From the NCBI GenBank assembly GCA_945612235.1, contig CALZAE010000019.1:1-32132 (forward strand): 32,132 nt of DNA, read 5' to 3'. This DNA is from an uncultured Gammaproteobacteria bacterium. GTDB taxonomy: Bacteria > Pseudomonadota > Gammaproteobacteria > Pseudomonadales > Pseudomonadaceae. Made by a program: the position numbers and the translations under genes. The notes beneath the pieces were generated by a model that was not told the DNA's origin, ran no database searches, and saw only the letters and a program-made list of their open reading frames with translations. Each line of letters opens with the position of its first letter. The stretch's first letter is position 1. This document shows, piece by piece, positions 1-10,175 of the stretch.

Positions 1-2
1 AG

Positions 3-635
3 AGTTGCTTGTTTGATGCAATGGGCGCACTGTCTACGCAGTATAACGACACCCCTGAAAAAGCTTCACGTGCTTACGACAGCAAGCGTGATGGTTTTGT
101 AATTGCCGGCGGCGGCGGTATGGTTGTCGTTGAAGAATTAGAGCACGCACTCAAGCGCGGCGCGAAAATCTATGCTGAGATTGTTGGCTACGGCGCAACA
201 TCTGACGGCTACGACATGGTTGCTCCAAGCGGCGAAGGCGCAGTACGTTGCATGCATCAAGCTCTAGCAACAGTTGATACGCCGATTGATTACCTCAACA
301 CCCACGGCACTTCAACGCCAGTCGGTGATGTAGCTGAGATTCGTGCGGTACGTGAAGTATTTGCTGATAAGGCACCACCAATCAGCTCCACAAAAAGCTT
401 GTCAGGTCACTCTTTAGGCGCCGCTGGCGTACAAGAGACGATCTATTCTTTATTGATGATGGAAGGCAACTTTATTGCTGGCTCAATCAACATTGATGAA
501 CTCGATGAAGAAGCAAAAGGTTTACCGATTGTTGAGAAAACTCAAGAAAACGTCACCTTAAATACTGTGATGAGCAACAGCTTTGGTTTTGGTGGCACTA
601 ACGCCACCCTAGTCTTGCGTCGCTATACCAAGTAA
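3..635 (+). CDS. fabB: 3-oxoacyl-ACP synthase I, C-terminal half (5' end outside window)
   Basis: FabB condenses malonyl-ACP with acyl-ACP in cytoplasmic type II fatty acid synthesis and is needed for unsaturated fatty acid production. The frame is open from the left edge, so only about the last 210 of roughly 405 residues are present and the catalytic Cys is off-window. Two catalytic His motifs are visible: [11 protein letters not shown] (codon for His at 303-305) and SGHSLGAAG about 35 residues later. The C-terminal [14 protein letters not shown] motif is intact. The glycine-rich [19 protein letters not shown] stretch is very close to E. coli FabB, which favours FabB over FabF. A strong hairpin terminator follows 32 bp after the stop. 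In Pseudomonas fabA normally precedes fabB; here that part is not visible. Confidence 0.96.
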   Translation, partial: SCLFDAMGALSTQYNDTPEKASRAYDSKRDGFVIAGGGGMVVVEELEHALKRGAKIYAEIVGYGATSDGYDMVAPSGEGAVRCMHQALATVDTPIDYLNTHGTSTPVGDVAEIRAVREVFADKAPPISSTKSLSGHSLGAAGVQETIYSLLMMEGNFIAGSINIDELDEEAKGLPIVEKTQENVTLNTVMSNSFGFGGTNATLVLRRYTK

Positions 636-667
636 CTGCGCCATAGTGTTACTGAGCTTAGGCTCAT

Positions 668-708
668 AAAAACGGCCACTGCAAACTCCTTTGCGTGGCC
701 GTTTTTTT
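668..708 (+). terminator. Rho-independent terminator of fabB
   Basis: A long stem pairs aaaaacggccac (668-679) with the complementary gtggccgttttt (695-706), with one bulged T at 680. An inner gcaaa/tttgc stem closes on a 4-base loop. A run of T residues follows on the plus strand. Confidence 0.9.
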
Positions 709-879
709 ATCTCACAGCTTAATCTTGCCCTGCTCTGCTACCTGACTCAGCTCATACATCTAGAATAAGCCTTGGCGAATATAGAGCGCAGCCACTCTCA
801 GCACAGGCCACAAGAGGCTGCTTGCAGCACTGCCAGCTTGCCTACGCACGCCAGCAGTCATTGCACGGTTAACTCTGGA

Positions 880-1899
880 TCAGCCCATAAAACGACGCTG
901 CAGGCGCTCCCATCCTTTATCAGCCAGATGCTCAACGGCAGTTCCTGCAGTTAGACCGACACGCTCTTGCAGTGACTTTTTCTGCACATACTCCAGCAAA
1001 AACACATCTGCATTTTGTGCATAATTGGAGATATATTCATCACTGGTTTGTAACGTATCGACCAAGGCCAAACGCTGAGCATCGGTGCCCTGCCAAACTT
1101 CACCTGTGGCTACAGCATCAATATCCAACTGTGGGCGGTATTGACTGACAAACTGCTTAAACAAATCATGCGTGGTTTGCAGTTCTTGTAAAAACTTCTG
1201 TCGTGCGGGCTCAGTATTTTCACCCAGCATAGTTAAAGTGCGCTTGTATTCACCAGCGGTTAATACGTCCACATCAATATTGTTTTTCTTTAACAAGCGG
1301 TGAATATTAGGCACCTGCGCCACTACACCAATCGAACCCACCGCCGCGAAGGGGGCGCTGAGAATCTTGTCGCCGATACAAGCCATCATATAACCGCCAC
1401 TGGCTGCAACCTTATCAATGCATACAGTTAACGGAATTTGCGCCTGGCGAATACGCGCAAGTTGTGAAGCAGCAAAACCATAGCTGTGCACCATACCGCC
1501 ACCACTTTCAAGACGTAGTACAACTTCGTCACTGGGCTTAGCGATACTGAGTAAGGCTGTGATTTCATGGCGCAAATTTTCTGCAGCCGAAGCCTTGATA
1601 TCACCATCAAAGTCTAAAACATACACACGCTTTTTTTCAGCCGTTGATTTCTTATCTTGTTGCAGTTTCGCTTTACTGGCTTTTTTTAGCACCTTTAGTT
1701 GAGCTTTATCTAACACGCTGTACTCAAGGTTTTCTTTTAAATCGAGATAAAAATCATTCAAACTGGTGACCGATAAGTCGCCACTGCGTGCACGTCCACG
1801 CGAACGCATGGCTGCGGTTAACGATAAAATCACCACAACCACCACCAACACAGTCACCGCACGAGCTAAAAAACCCGCATAATCAAGTAAAAAATCCAC
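880..1899 (-). CDS. sohB: Inner-membrane S49 family protease SohB
   Basis: A membrane-bound serine protease of the SppA/SohB (S49) family, predicted to act at the periplasmic face on membrane or signal-peptide fragments. A hydrophobic anchor lies at about residues 8-31. The S49 core follows, with the Ser nucleophile in KVAASGGYMMA (Ser about 167) and the Lys base in AGEYKRTLT (Lys about 219), the Ser/Lys dyad of this family. I start the gene at the GTG at 1899 because it has GAGGAG six bases upstream and gives an N-terminus MDFLLDYAGFLA resembling SohB proteins. A TTG 18 bases further upstream has no such site. The product is 339 residues, near the usual length of about 340-350. A basic, Lys-rich stretch (residues 65-90) precedes the protease domain. 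It stands alone, convergent with fabB and divergent from the SCP2 gene. Confidence 0.92.
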   Translation of the reverse strand: MDFLLDYAGFLARAVTVLVVVVVILSLTAAMRSRGRARSGDLSVTSLNDFYLDLKENLEYSVLDKAQLKVLKKASKAKLQQDKKSTAEKKRVYVLDFDGDIKASAAENLRHEITALLSIAKPSDEVVLRLESGGGMVHSYGFAASQLARIRQAQIPLTVCIDKVAASGGYMMACIGDKILSAPFAAVGSIGVVAQVPNIHRLLKKNNIDVDVLTAGEYKRTLTMLGENTEPARQKFLQELQTTHDLFKQFVSQYRPQLDIDAVATGEVWQGTDAQRLALVDTLQTSDEYISNYAQNADVFLLEYVQKKSLQERVGLTAGTAVEHLADKGWERLQRRFMG

Positions 1900-2103
1900 C
1901 CTAAACTCCTCAAACAATAGTAATTACTATCTTACCTGAGCCGACTACTCGCTTCACAGAATTCACAAACAAATACTTTTGTATACTTTAATCTCAGCTG
2001 CCAGACTCACACACGCTTAACCTGCAGCGCACCAAGACATTGAACAATCAAAGCCCTATTTCGTCTACTTCTCACTATTTTCAAACAATCGTATGAATTC
2101 TAT

Positions 2104-2132
2104 TTGACAGCCCGCAAGGTTCGCAATAATCT
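2104..2132 (+). promoter_or_regulatory. Candidate sigma-70 promoter of the SCP2-domain gene
   Basis: TTGACA (2104-2109) is followed after 17 bases by TAATCT (2127-2132), which would give a leader of about 105 nt before the ATG at 2248. It lies in the 348-base gene-free stretch between divergent sohB and the SCP2 gene (1900-2247). Besides this I see only a perfect inverted repeat nearer the start codon and AT-rich sequence on the sohB side. Confidence 0.4.
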
Positions 2133-2173
2133 CTGTAACGAGCAAACCAATAGATGTCTACCGGACTCAATGC

Positions 2174-2197
2174 AATTCAATAGCAAAATATTGAATT
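2174..2197. repeat. Perfect 9-bp inverted repeat in the SCP2-gene leader
   Basis: AATTCAATA (2174-2182) and TATTGAATT (2189-2197) are perfect inverted copies separated by 6 bases, about 50 bases upstream of the ATG. It could be a repressor operator or a weak AU-rich RNA hairpin. No known regulator can be assigned from the sequence. Confidence 0.6.
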
Positions 2198-2247
2198 ATT
2201 TAGATCACGCGGGATATACCGCACAAAAACCCTAAAAAGGACTCATT

Positions 2248-2562
2248 ATGTCTTCTACTGCAGATATCATTAAAACTCTGACCGCTAAATTCAACACTGC
2301 AGCTGCTGCAGGTTTAGATTTAGTCTTTCAATTTAATATCGAAGATGCTGAAAACTACTACCTGACTGTAAAAGACGGTACTTGTGATGTACAAGCTGGC
2401 GACAATGATGATGCTAACGTGACATTGATCATGGATCGCGAAACCTTTAAAGAGATTGCCACCGGCGAAACTGACGGCATGCAAGCATTTATGGGCGGCA
2501 AACTACGCGCCGAAGGCGATATGATGCTGGCAATGAAACTCAGCGAGTTATTCCCAGTTTAA
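2248..2562 (+). CDS. Stand-alone SCP2 sterol-carrier-like lipid-binding protein
   Basis: A 104-residue protein consisting of a single SCP2 domain, a fold with a hydrophobic tunnel for lipids or acyl-CoA. The sequence shows the usual SCP2 pattern: an N-terminal helix, the strand LDLVFQFNIEDAENYYLTVKDGT, then ANVTLIMDRETFKEIATGE and the closing FMGGKLRAEGDMMLAMKLSELF. There is no signal peptide, so it is probably cytoplasmic. The ligand is unknown; bacteria of this type do not make sterols, so a fatty acyl or phospholipid ligand is more likely (inference). The ATG has AAGG eight bases upstream. It is monocistronic, with its own promoter candidate and a strong terminator just after the stop. Confidence 0.9.
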   Translation: MSSTADIIKTLTAKFNTAAAAGLDLVFQFNIEDAENYYLTVKDGTCDVQAGDNDDANVTLIMDRETFKEIATGETDGMQAFMGGKLRAEGDMMLAMKLSELFPV

Positions 2563-2580
2563 GCTGCAACAGATTCAAGT

Positions 2581-2618
2581 AAAAAAGCCCCGCTTACATC
2601 AAATAAGCGGGGCTTTTT
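2581..2618. terminator. Bidirectional terminator between the SCP2 gene and cstA
   Basis: A perfect 15-bp stem (2582-2596 with 2604-2618, core agccccgctta) has a 7-base loop and A/T runs on both sides. It serves the SCP2 gene on the plus strand and cstA on the minus strand. Confidence 0.93.
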
Positions 2619-2643
2619 ATTGCGTGCTAAAAGCTATATTTAA

Positions 2644-4113
2644 TTAAGCAACAGACGCTTTCACATGATGTTTCTTATGCTGCATCAACAATGCAATCAT
2701 GCACACCACAACAGTCACCACGCCAATGGCTTTACTGTATTCAATCGGCAGATTCAAACCAATCGCAGCAGTGGCAATATAAGACACTGTGACTGAGGTA
2801 CCAATCACCGCTGGGATACTGACAATCCAGTGGAAAGCACCGCGATCAAACAGATACTTAGTGGCTAACCACAACACGCTGGTGGACAGCAGCATGTTTG
2901 AGAAAGCGAAATAACGCCAAATCAACGCAAAGTCGAGGAAGGTCATTAAGTACGCAATACCCAGGATCGGCACGGCTAATGCCAAACGGTGTAAAGTCGT
3001 TTGTGAAATATTAAACGCATCCATAATGGTTAAGCGCAGCGAACGGAATGCCGTATCACCGGAAGTGATGGGGAAAATCGCTACAGCCAAGATCGCCATT
3101 ACGCCACCAAATACGCCCAAGTAGCTGGTCGCAATATGGTTGACCACCAAGCCAGGGCCACCTTGATCCAACATCGCTTTTAAACCGACATAACCTTCAG
3201 GGAAGGCAGCAATACCTGCCAACGCCCACACACAAGCTACAATACCTTCACACACCATCGCACCATAAAACACTGGGCGCGCATATTTTTCGTTAGTTAA
3301 GCAACGCGCAATCATGGGTGATTGCGTTGAGTGGAAACCACTAATGGCACCGCAGGTAATGGTTACGAATAACAAAGGCCAAACTGGTAAACCATCAGGA
3401 TTAGGCGCTAAAAAGTCATGCTCATGATCATCAGTGAAGTAGGCAAAAATATCAGTCATTTCTGGTAGATTAGGCGCTTCGAGCAAAATGGCGACCGCAA
3501 TCAGCGTCGTCATCACAATCATCAGCAAACCAAAGAGCGGGTACAACTTGGTAATGATTTTATCAATCGGCATCAAGGTGGCTAAAAAGTAATACCCTAG
3601 AATTACTAGAACCCAAAAGGTATTACCGGCTAAGAAAGTACCTTCAAAGTAAGATAAATTACTCAGCAAGCCCGCTGGACTCATAATAAAAACAACGCCA
3701 ACAAAGAACAGTAGCATGGCAGTAAACACCAGCATCACGCCCTTAAACACCACGTTGTAATATTTACCGGCAATTTCAGGCAAGCTTTTACCGTCTTCTT
3801 TCAGGCTCATAACACCTGAAAAATAGTCGTGCACAGCACCGCCAACCACGTTACCCAGCACAATCCACACGAGCGCTACAGGGCCATATAAAGCACCTAG
3901 AATTGGACCAAAAATTGGTCCAACACCAGCAATATTCAAAAACTGAATTAAAAACGCTTTAGCTGGATGGATAGCAACGTAGTCCACGCCATCATGTAAA
4001 CGTTCTTGTGGGGTTATGGCTGTTGGATCGATGCCCGCTTGCTTTTCAACAAAGGGGCTATAAAACTTATAGCCAAGGATCAGTATGGTCAAACTGATAA
4101 AGAAAATTAGCAT
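2644..4113 (-). CDS. cstA: CstA-family carbon starvation transporter (short form)
   Basis: A polytopic inner-membrane protein of the CstA/BtsT family, whose characterised members import peptides or pyruvate under carbon limitation. Family signatures are plain: an N-terminal helix, FLNIAGVGPIFGPILGALYGP, GNVVGGAVHDYFSGVMSLKEDGKSLPE, GAISGFHSTQSPMIAR, and PITSGDTAFRSLRLTIMDAF. About 13 hydrophobic segments are visible. At 489 residues it is much shorter than E. coli CstA or BtsT (about 700) and belongs to the compact branch of the family; the protein looks complete, not truncated. AAGGAA precedes the ATG. The gene is monocistronic, with a terminator on each side. Substrate (pyruvate, peptides or another acid) cannot be told from sequence. 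Confidence 0.88.
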   Translation of the reverse strand: MLIFFISLTILILGYKFYSPFVEKQAGIDPTAITPQERLHDGVDYVAIHPAKAFLIQFLNIAGVGPIFGPILGALYGPVALVWIVLGNVVGGAVHDYFSGVMSLKEDGKSLPEIAGKYYNVVFKGVMLVFTAMLLFFVGVVFIMSPAGLLSNLSYFEGTFLAGNTFWVLVILGYYFLATLMPIDKIITKLYPLFGLLMIVMTTLIAVAILLEAPNLPEMTDIFAYFTDDHEHDFLAPNPDGLPVWPLLFVTITCGAISGFHSTQSPMIARCLTNEKYARPVFYGAMVCEGIVACVWALAGIAAFPEGYVGLKAMLDQGGPGLVVNHIATSYLGVFGGVMAILAVAIFPITSGDTAFRSLRLTIMDAFNISQTTLHRLALAVPILGIAYLMTFLDFALIWRYFAFSNMLLSTSVLWLATKYLFDRGAFHWIVSIPAVIGTSVTVSYIATAAIGLNLPIEYSKAIGVVTVVVCMIALLMQHKKHHVKASVA

Positions 4114-4253
4114 AGTGCAAATTCCTTAATTATTTTAGGAGGGTAAGCCGCCGCACGACATCTTACAAGGCGAGCAAGATAGCATGTTCGATCTAGAGCC
4201 CATATAGGTTTATAGTCTCACGCCGCATCACGCAGAAAAAAACACATACACAT

Positions 4254-4285
4254 AAAAAAACCCCACTGCTACATTCACAGCGGGG
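4254..4285 (-). terminator. Terminator of speE
   Basis: Read on the minus strand, CCCCGCTG (4285-4278) pairs with CAGTGGGG (4268-4261), including one G-T pair, and is followed by seven T residues (4260-4254). It lies 25 bases past the speE stop. Confidence 0.85.
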
Positions 4286-4310
4286 CTAGCACTAACTGTA
4301 TTACAGCAGT

Positions 4311-5171
4311 TTAATCGTTGCTTGGCTTACCAATGGCTTGCAGTACATATTGCGGCAATGCAAAAGCTGCCCGATGAATATCAGCATTATAATAGCGTGT
4401 GACTATGCCGCTGCCAGCAAAACGTTGACGTAAGATATCCAGTGGCAGTTTACGCAATTGAGCGTTTTTTGCTGCCCAAGCAAAAGTCATGCTGCCTCCA
4501 ATATAAGTGGGTACCGCAGCATGGTAGAAATGCCAATCAGCAAATAAGCCTTTTAGATTTTTAGCTGTAGTTTTCACTTCATCAATTTGCAAAAAGGGTG
4601 TACCGTTTTGCGCTACCAAAATACCATCATCGCTTAAGCAACGATGGCAGGCATGGTAAAAATCTTCCGAGAACAGTACTTCAGCAGGACCGGTTGGGTC
4701 TGGGCAATCACTGATAATCACATCAAACTTTTCTGTGCAGTTGGCAATAAAGCGCATGCCATCATCAATCACTAAGTTGACGCGCGGATCATCGTATGCA
4801 CCATTGGAGTGGTTAGGTAAATACTCTTTGCACATATCCACCACCGCTTGGTCAATCTCCACCATAGTGATGCGATCAACGCTGGAGTGACGGCAGACTT
4901 CACGCAGCATGCCACCATCACCACCACCGATAATTAGAATATTACGTGCAGTCCCATGCGCCAGAATAGGCACATGAGTCAACATCTCGTGATACACAAA
5001 CTCATCGGCTTCAGTGGTTTGAATCGCGCCATCGAGAGCCATCACGCGACCCATGCGCGGATTTTCAAAAATGACTAAATGCTGGTGTTCAGTACGTACT
5101 TCGTGCAGCATTTTTTCAACTTTAAAAAACTGACCATAATCTTCATGCAATGTTTCGCGGTAATCCGTCAT
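4311..5171 (-). CDS. speE: Spermidine synthase (polyamine aminopropyltransferase)
   Basis: Transfers the aminopropyl group of decarboxylated S-adenosylmethionine to putrescine, giving spermidine and methylthioadenosine, in the cytoplasm. The sequence is close to E. coli SpeE throughout: HETLH-like N-terminus ([12 protein letters not shown]), [23 protein letters not shown], the nucleotide loop [28 protein letters not shown], and the catalytic Asp in [14 protein letters not shown] (Asp about 155). I choose the ATG at 5171, which has GGGA at good spacing and gives 286 residues. A TTG four codons earlier has no ribosome site. The E. coli-type SpeE Thr in DCTDP is Pro here. The by-product methylthioadenosine links this enzyme to the mtnP product 2 kb away. 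Confidence 0.95.
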   Translation of the reverse strand: MTDYRETLHEDYGQFFKVEKMLHEVRTEHQHLVIFENPRMGRVMALDGAIQTTEADEFVYHEMLTHVPILAHGTARNILIIGGGDGGMLREVCRHSSVDRITMVEIDQAVVDMCKEYLPNHSNGAYDDPRVNLVIDDGMRFIANCTEKFDVIISDCPDPTGPAEVLFSEDFYHACHRCLSDDGILVAQNGTPFLQIDEVKTTAKNLKGLFADWHFYHAAVPTYIGGSMTFAWAAKNAQLRKLPLDILRQRFAGSGIVTRYYNADIHRAAFALPQYVLQAIGKPSND

Positions 5172-5308
5172 GTTATCCCTCAAAATACATCAGTAAAAAA
5201 CTGCAGCGATTATACGTCAAACATCGCTCCATAGTAGCGTTCGAGCTAACAAAGACACCGGTTTAAGCATTGCACTGGATGACGACCACACTCAGTCACA
5301 CGGCTCTA

Positions 5309-6325
<1,017 letters not shown>

Positions 6326-6405
6326 CTACTTATAACTGCAACGCCAAAATTATTCCAGCGTTATAACCGTTCATATTAAAAATAGCAGCATAATAGGACA
6401 AGAGC

Positions 6406-7128
6406 ATGAGCGATACTGCCATCAACGCAGGGTTTTTAACCGATCTACACCAACACTGGCCCTTCCCTTCGCAATTAACAGACTGCACATTAGTCTCTGC
6501 CTGTTTTAACCAGCAGGCATTCAAAACTGAGTTATGCACGCATTATGGTGTTACACCGCCACCTGCTGCGAGAAAACGCCAAGCTGAGTTTTTAGCAGCA
6601 CGCTTATGCGCTCGTAAAGCACTACAACAGCAAACGGGGCTTGCCGACCTCCCCACTCAGCAAGCCAACAGCCGCATCCCTTTATGGCCACTACACAGTT
6701 GCGGCTCGATGACGCATAGCCAAGGCATCTGCGCCGCTATAGTTGGCAACAGCAAAATATGGCAAAGCCTAGGGCTAGATTTAGAAAAGCCCATGCCCCA
6801 GGCTCGCGCGCAACGTTTAGCCCGCGCAATTTTAACCAGCGACGAATATGCAACATACTGCGAGCTGGACACAGCACAGCAAGCACAACGTTTAACGCTG
6901 ACATTTTCACTGAAAGAAAGTTTGTTTAAAGCCTTAAATCCTCTAACAGGGATGTATTTTGGCTTTCAAGATGCACAAGTTGTAGCTATTGATAGCGCAA
7001 GCACAGGTCATGCACGCTTAGCTTTAAATAAGAGTTTATCTGAGCAGTGGCGCGCTGGTTGCGAGCTTGAAGGACAATTTAGTCTTTTACACGGCAGTGT
7101 GCTGAGTTTAATTGCTGTCAGTTATTAA
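6406..7128 (+). CDS. 4'-phosphopantetheinyl transferase (EntD/PcpS-like)
   Basis: Transfers phosphopantetheine from CoA to a Ser on carrier proteins. Motifs in order: GSMTHSQGICAAIVG (residues 100-114), the metal-binding GLDLEKP (Asp125, Glu127), and FSLKESLFKAL (residues 167-177, Lys170 and Glu171), which together define the EntD/Sfp superfamily. The long N-terminus before the first motif and the 240-residue length match the Pseudomonas PcpS/EntD branch rather than AcpS. With no secondary-metabolite genes in view it may serve fatty acid ACP as well, as PcpS does in Pseudomonas (family knowledge). AGGACAAGAG precedes the ATG. It converges on mtnP with 45 bases between. Confidence 0.9.
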   Translation: MSDTAINAGFLTDLHQHWPFPSQLTDCTLVSACFNQQAFKTELCTHYGVTPPPAARKRQAEFLAARLCARKALQQQTGLADLPTQQANSRIPLWPLHSCGSMTHSQGICAAIVGNSKIWQSLGLDLEKPMPQARAQRLARAILTSDEYATYCELDTAQQAQRLTLTFSLKESLFKALNPLTGMYFGFQDAQVVAIDSASTGHARLALNKSLSEQWRAGCELEGQFSLLHGSVLSLIAVSY

Positions 7129-7135
7129 GCTAATA

Positions 7136-7166
7136 CAGCGCCATATTCAGCACAAATATGACGCTG
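7136..7166. terminator. Hairpin between convergent PPTase and mtnP genes
   Basis: CAGCG(C)CATATT pairs with AATATG(A)CGCTG around an unpaired 7-base loop, with one internal mismatch. No T run follows, so it is at best a weak bidirectional terminator; its place just between two convergent stops is the main argument. Confidence 0.35.
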
Positions 7167-7173
7167 ACAACTG

Positions 7174-7917
<744 letters not shown>

Positions 7918-7924
7918 TCACCTC

Positions 7925-8923
7925 TTATATACGGGTTTTTATAGTGTTTAGCGCCTGCCGTGCAGACTGCCAACGGGGGTGTTGCTGAAAATCATGTTGA
8001 GCAGTATAACGCCCATACATGACAGATAGATGTCGACAAGGTGTCACCCGCTCAGACTGTAATGCCTGCAAACCCTGCTCCGCTGCTGCACGATCATTGC
8101 ATAATAACCCAACATTACAACCTGCGCTCAATGCGGCCAACACCCGCTGCGCTGCATCACCAGCGACATGTGCGCCAGCCATGGATAAATCATCACTGAA
8201 CAACACCCCTTGATAGCCCAACTGCTGGCGTAAAATATCCTGTAACCACACCTTAGAAAAACCTGCAGGCAAGGCATCAACTTCAGGATAAATCACATGC
8301 GCAGGCATCATGCCAGCCAAATGCTGCTGCAGGCGTTTAAAGGGTAGCAAGTCACTGCGCTCAATTTCAGCCAAGCTGCGCTCGTCCACTGGAATGGCCA
8401 CATGGGAATCGGCTTTCACCCAGCCATGTCCCGGAAAGTGCTTACCGACACTGGGCATGCCCGCAGCCTGCATACCTTGTAGAAATGCACCTGCTAAGCG
8501 TTCTACGGTCTGCGCATCACCGCCAAAGGAACGTAAGCCAATCACGCTACTGCGGCCGTAATCCAAATCCAGCACGGGCGCAAAACTAAAATCGATGCCC
8601 ATCGCCAGCACTTCCCACGCCATCAACCAGCCGCATTCTTGAGCAACGTATTCAGGGTTCTCAGCCTGCTGCAATAACCCCATCGCCGGCAGTTCAACAA
8701 AGCCTTGACGCAAGCGCTGCACCCGTCCGCCTTCTTGATCCACACCAATCAACAAGTCGCTACGCACCGTGCGGATGGCTTGGCACAATTCACGCACTTG
8801 CTGAGGATGCTCAATATTGCGGGCAAATAAAATCACTCCGCAAACTTGCGGTTGGCGTAACAGATGGCGATCTTCAGCGGTTAAAAATGTACCGCTGATA
8901 TCCAGCATTAACGAGCCTTGCAT
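7925..8923 (-). CDS. nagZ: Beta-N-acetylhexosaminidase, peptidoglycan recycling
   Basis: Cytoplasmic GH3 enzyme that removes GlcNAc from GlcNAc-anhydroMurNAc-peptides returning from the cell wall. In Pseudomonas its products also signal AmpR-dependent beta-lactamase induction. Visible motifs: IGVDQEGGRVQRLR, FAPVLDLDYGRSSVIGLRSFG, the NagZ loop KHFPGHG...DSH (residues 161-174, with the catalytic His), and LFSDDLSMAG containing the nucleophile Asp (about 244). The start MQGSLMLDISGTFLTAEDR is the standard Pseudomonas one. It overlaps the 3' end of the YkuD gene by 16 bases, so the two are probably translationally coupled. No signal peptide, as expected. Confidence 0.96.
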   Translation of the reverse strand: MQGSLMLDISGTFLTAEDRHLLRQPQVCGVILFARNIEHPQQVRELCQAIRTVRSDLLIGVDQEGGRVQRLRQGFVELPAMGLLQQAENPEYVAQECGWLMAWEVLAMGIDFSFAPVLDLDYGRSSVIGLRSFGGDAQTVERLAGAFLQGMQAAGMPSVGKHFPGHGWVKADSHVAIPVDERSLAEIERSDLLPFKRLQQHLAGMMPAHVIYPEVDALPAGFSKVWLQDILRQQLGYQGVLFSDDLSMAGAHVAGDAAQRVLAALSAGCNVGLLCNDRAAAEQGLQALQSERVTPCRHLSVMYGRYTAQHDFQQHPRWQSARQALNTIKTRI

Positions 8924-9447
8924 AGGGTTTCCTTAGTATCGGTAAGCTCAGAGGCGTTGAAAGGTTGCTCGTTGATATCAATCACACAGGCATCCACTAA
9001 CTGCGGGTACAACTCAATCAGATCATGATTGCGCATTCGAATACAGCCATGTGAGTAGGGCTGACCTAAAAGATGCTCATCAGCAGTGCCATGAATATAA
9101 ATATAGCGGCGAAAGGTATCCGTATGACCTAAACGGTTACGCTGCAACTCACAACCACTGAGCCATAAGATACGGCTTAAAATCCAATCGCGCTCAGGGT
9201 ATTGCTGCTGCAGTTGTGGCGTCCAGACCTCGCCCGTCCAGCGCCGGCCACGCAGCACTGCCATCGCGGGTAATTCAGCACCGATTTTTGCGCGAATATA
9301 GTGACGACCACGCGGCGTGCAACCTGAACCATTGCGCTCACCGGCACCATTGAGGGCGGTGGATACAGTGTAAGTCTGCTGCAACTGCTGTTTAGAAAAA
9401 GCATAAAGACGCTGGTCTGCAATGGACACATGCAGATAATCGATCAT
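8908..9447 (-). CDS. YkuD-family L,D-transpeptidase/L,D-carboxypeptidase without signal peptide
   Basis: A 179-residue protein that is nearly all YkuD domain. The catalytic motif is complete: His in IYIHGTADEHLLG (residue 119) and YSHGCIRMRN with His133, nucleophile Cys135 and Arg137. Most YkuD enzymes are exported and form 3-3 cross-links or attach lipoproteins. Here the N-terminus MIDYLHVSIADQRLYAF goes straight into the first domain strand, with no signal peptide, lipobox or membrane anchor, so the protein should be cytoplasmic. Together with the overlap with nagZ this suggests a role in recycling, trimming tetrapeptides to tripeptides as the cytoplasmic YkuD enzyme ElsL of Acinetobacter does (inference). 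It follows psrA by 24 bases. Confidence 0.88.
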   Translation of the reverse strand: MIDYLHVSIADQRLYAFSKQQLQQTYTVSTALNGAGERNGSGCTPRGRHYIRAKIGAELPAMAVLRGRRWTGEVWTPQLQQQYPERDWILSRILWLSGCELQRNRLGHTDTFRRYIYIHGTADEHLLGQPYSHGCIRMRNHDLIELYPQLVDACVIDINEQPFNASELTDTKETLCKAR

Positions 9448-9471
9448 GATGTCACCACGCTAAGCTTAAAA

Positions 9472-10149
9472 TTAAGATGTTTTCTTTTTCACCGGCTGCA
9501 TACCTACCACATCAATCACACTCTCTGAGCGCAAGCCCGCCGCTAAAAAAGGCACCATTAAGCGTAGCACTTGTTCGGTGTTCATATGCACTTGATATTC
9601 CGTCTCAGCCATCGCGCGCAGCGCTTTAATGCCCGACATACTAAAAGCCGCAGCACCAATCATAAAGTGCACCCGCCAAAACAGCTCAATGGGTTGCACT
9701 TCAGGTGCAGCCTCACGCAGCAATAGCATATAACGGTGAAACACCTTGCCGTACATATCATTCAGGTAACGGCGCAAGTGACCTTGGCTTTGGCTAAAGG
9801 CCAAACCCAGTAAACGCATAAAAATCGATAAGTCATTCCCGCTGCGTGGCTTCACAGCTAAGGTTTGCTCCACTAGCACATTTAACAATGACTCTACCGT
9901 CCAAGCCGGCTGCTCTGCTGTGGAACGGCGCACCAGTTCTGCGTCTAAACTGGTGCACAAAGGCTCCAAAAAGCGCGCAAACACTGCCTGAATTAACGAT
10001 TTCTTCGAACCAAAGTGATAGTTCACCGCAGCTAAATTGACTTGAGCTTTGCTGGTAATCAGGCGCAGCGAAGTTTCTGCAAAGCCTTTTTCCGCAAACA
10101 GAATCTCGGCAACATCTAAAATCCGTTCAACAGTATCTGACTGGGCCAT
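9472..10149 (-). CDS. psrA: TetR-family regulator PsrA
   Basis: PsrA is a long-chain-fatty-acid-responsive TetR regulator that in Pseudomonas represses fatty acid degradation genes and itself, and activates rpoS. The 225-residue product is almost colinear with P. aeruginosa PsrA: MAQSDTVERILDVAEILFAEKGF, the helix-turn-helix SLRLITSKAQVNLAAVNYHFGSKK cut into its usual pattern (about residues 27-50), AVKPRSGNDLSIFMRLLGLAF, and IELFWRVHFMIGAAAFSMSG in the ligand domain. The C-terminus ends in a Lys-rich tail. The promoter region holds a PsrA-type operator. In P. aeruginosa lexA neighbours psrA; here uppP does. The downstream YkuD, nagZ and mtnP genes follow closely enough to share its transcript. 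Confidence 0.95.
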   Translation of the reverse strand: MAQSDTVERILDVAEILFAEKGFAETSLRLITSKAQVNLAAVNYHFGSKKSLIQAVFARFLEPLCTSLDAELVRRSTAEQPAWTVESLLNVLVEQTLAVKPRSGNDLSIFMRLLGLAFSQSQGHLRRYLNDMYGKVFHRYMLLLREAAPEVQPIELFWRVHFMIGAAAFSMSGIKALRAMAETEYQVHMNTEQVLRLMVPFLAAGLRSESVIDVVGMQPVKKKTS

Positions 10150-10175
10150 GCAAAATTCACTCTGATTAAAGGTTT

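Noticed and set aside
772-954. Small plus-strand open frame between fabB and sohB
   Set aside because: No ribosome site, overlaps the 3' end of sohB, and composition is not protein-like.
2040-2051. TTGA-ACAA-TCAA as an Anr/FNR box upstream of the SCP2 gene
   Set aside because: The full site needs TTGAT-N4-ATCAA; this one is two bases too short overall.
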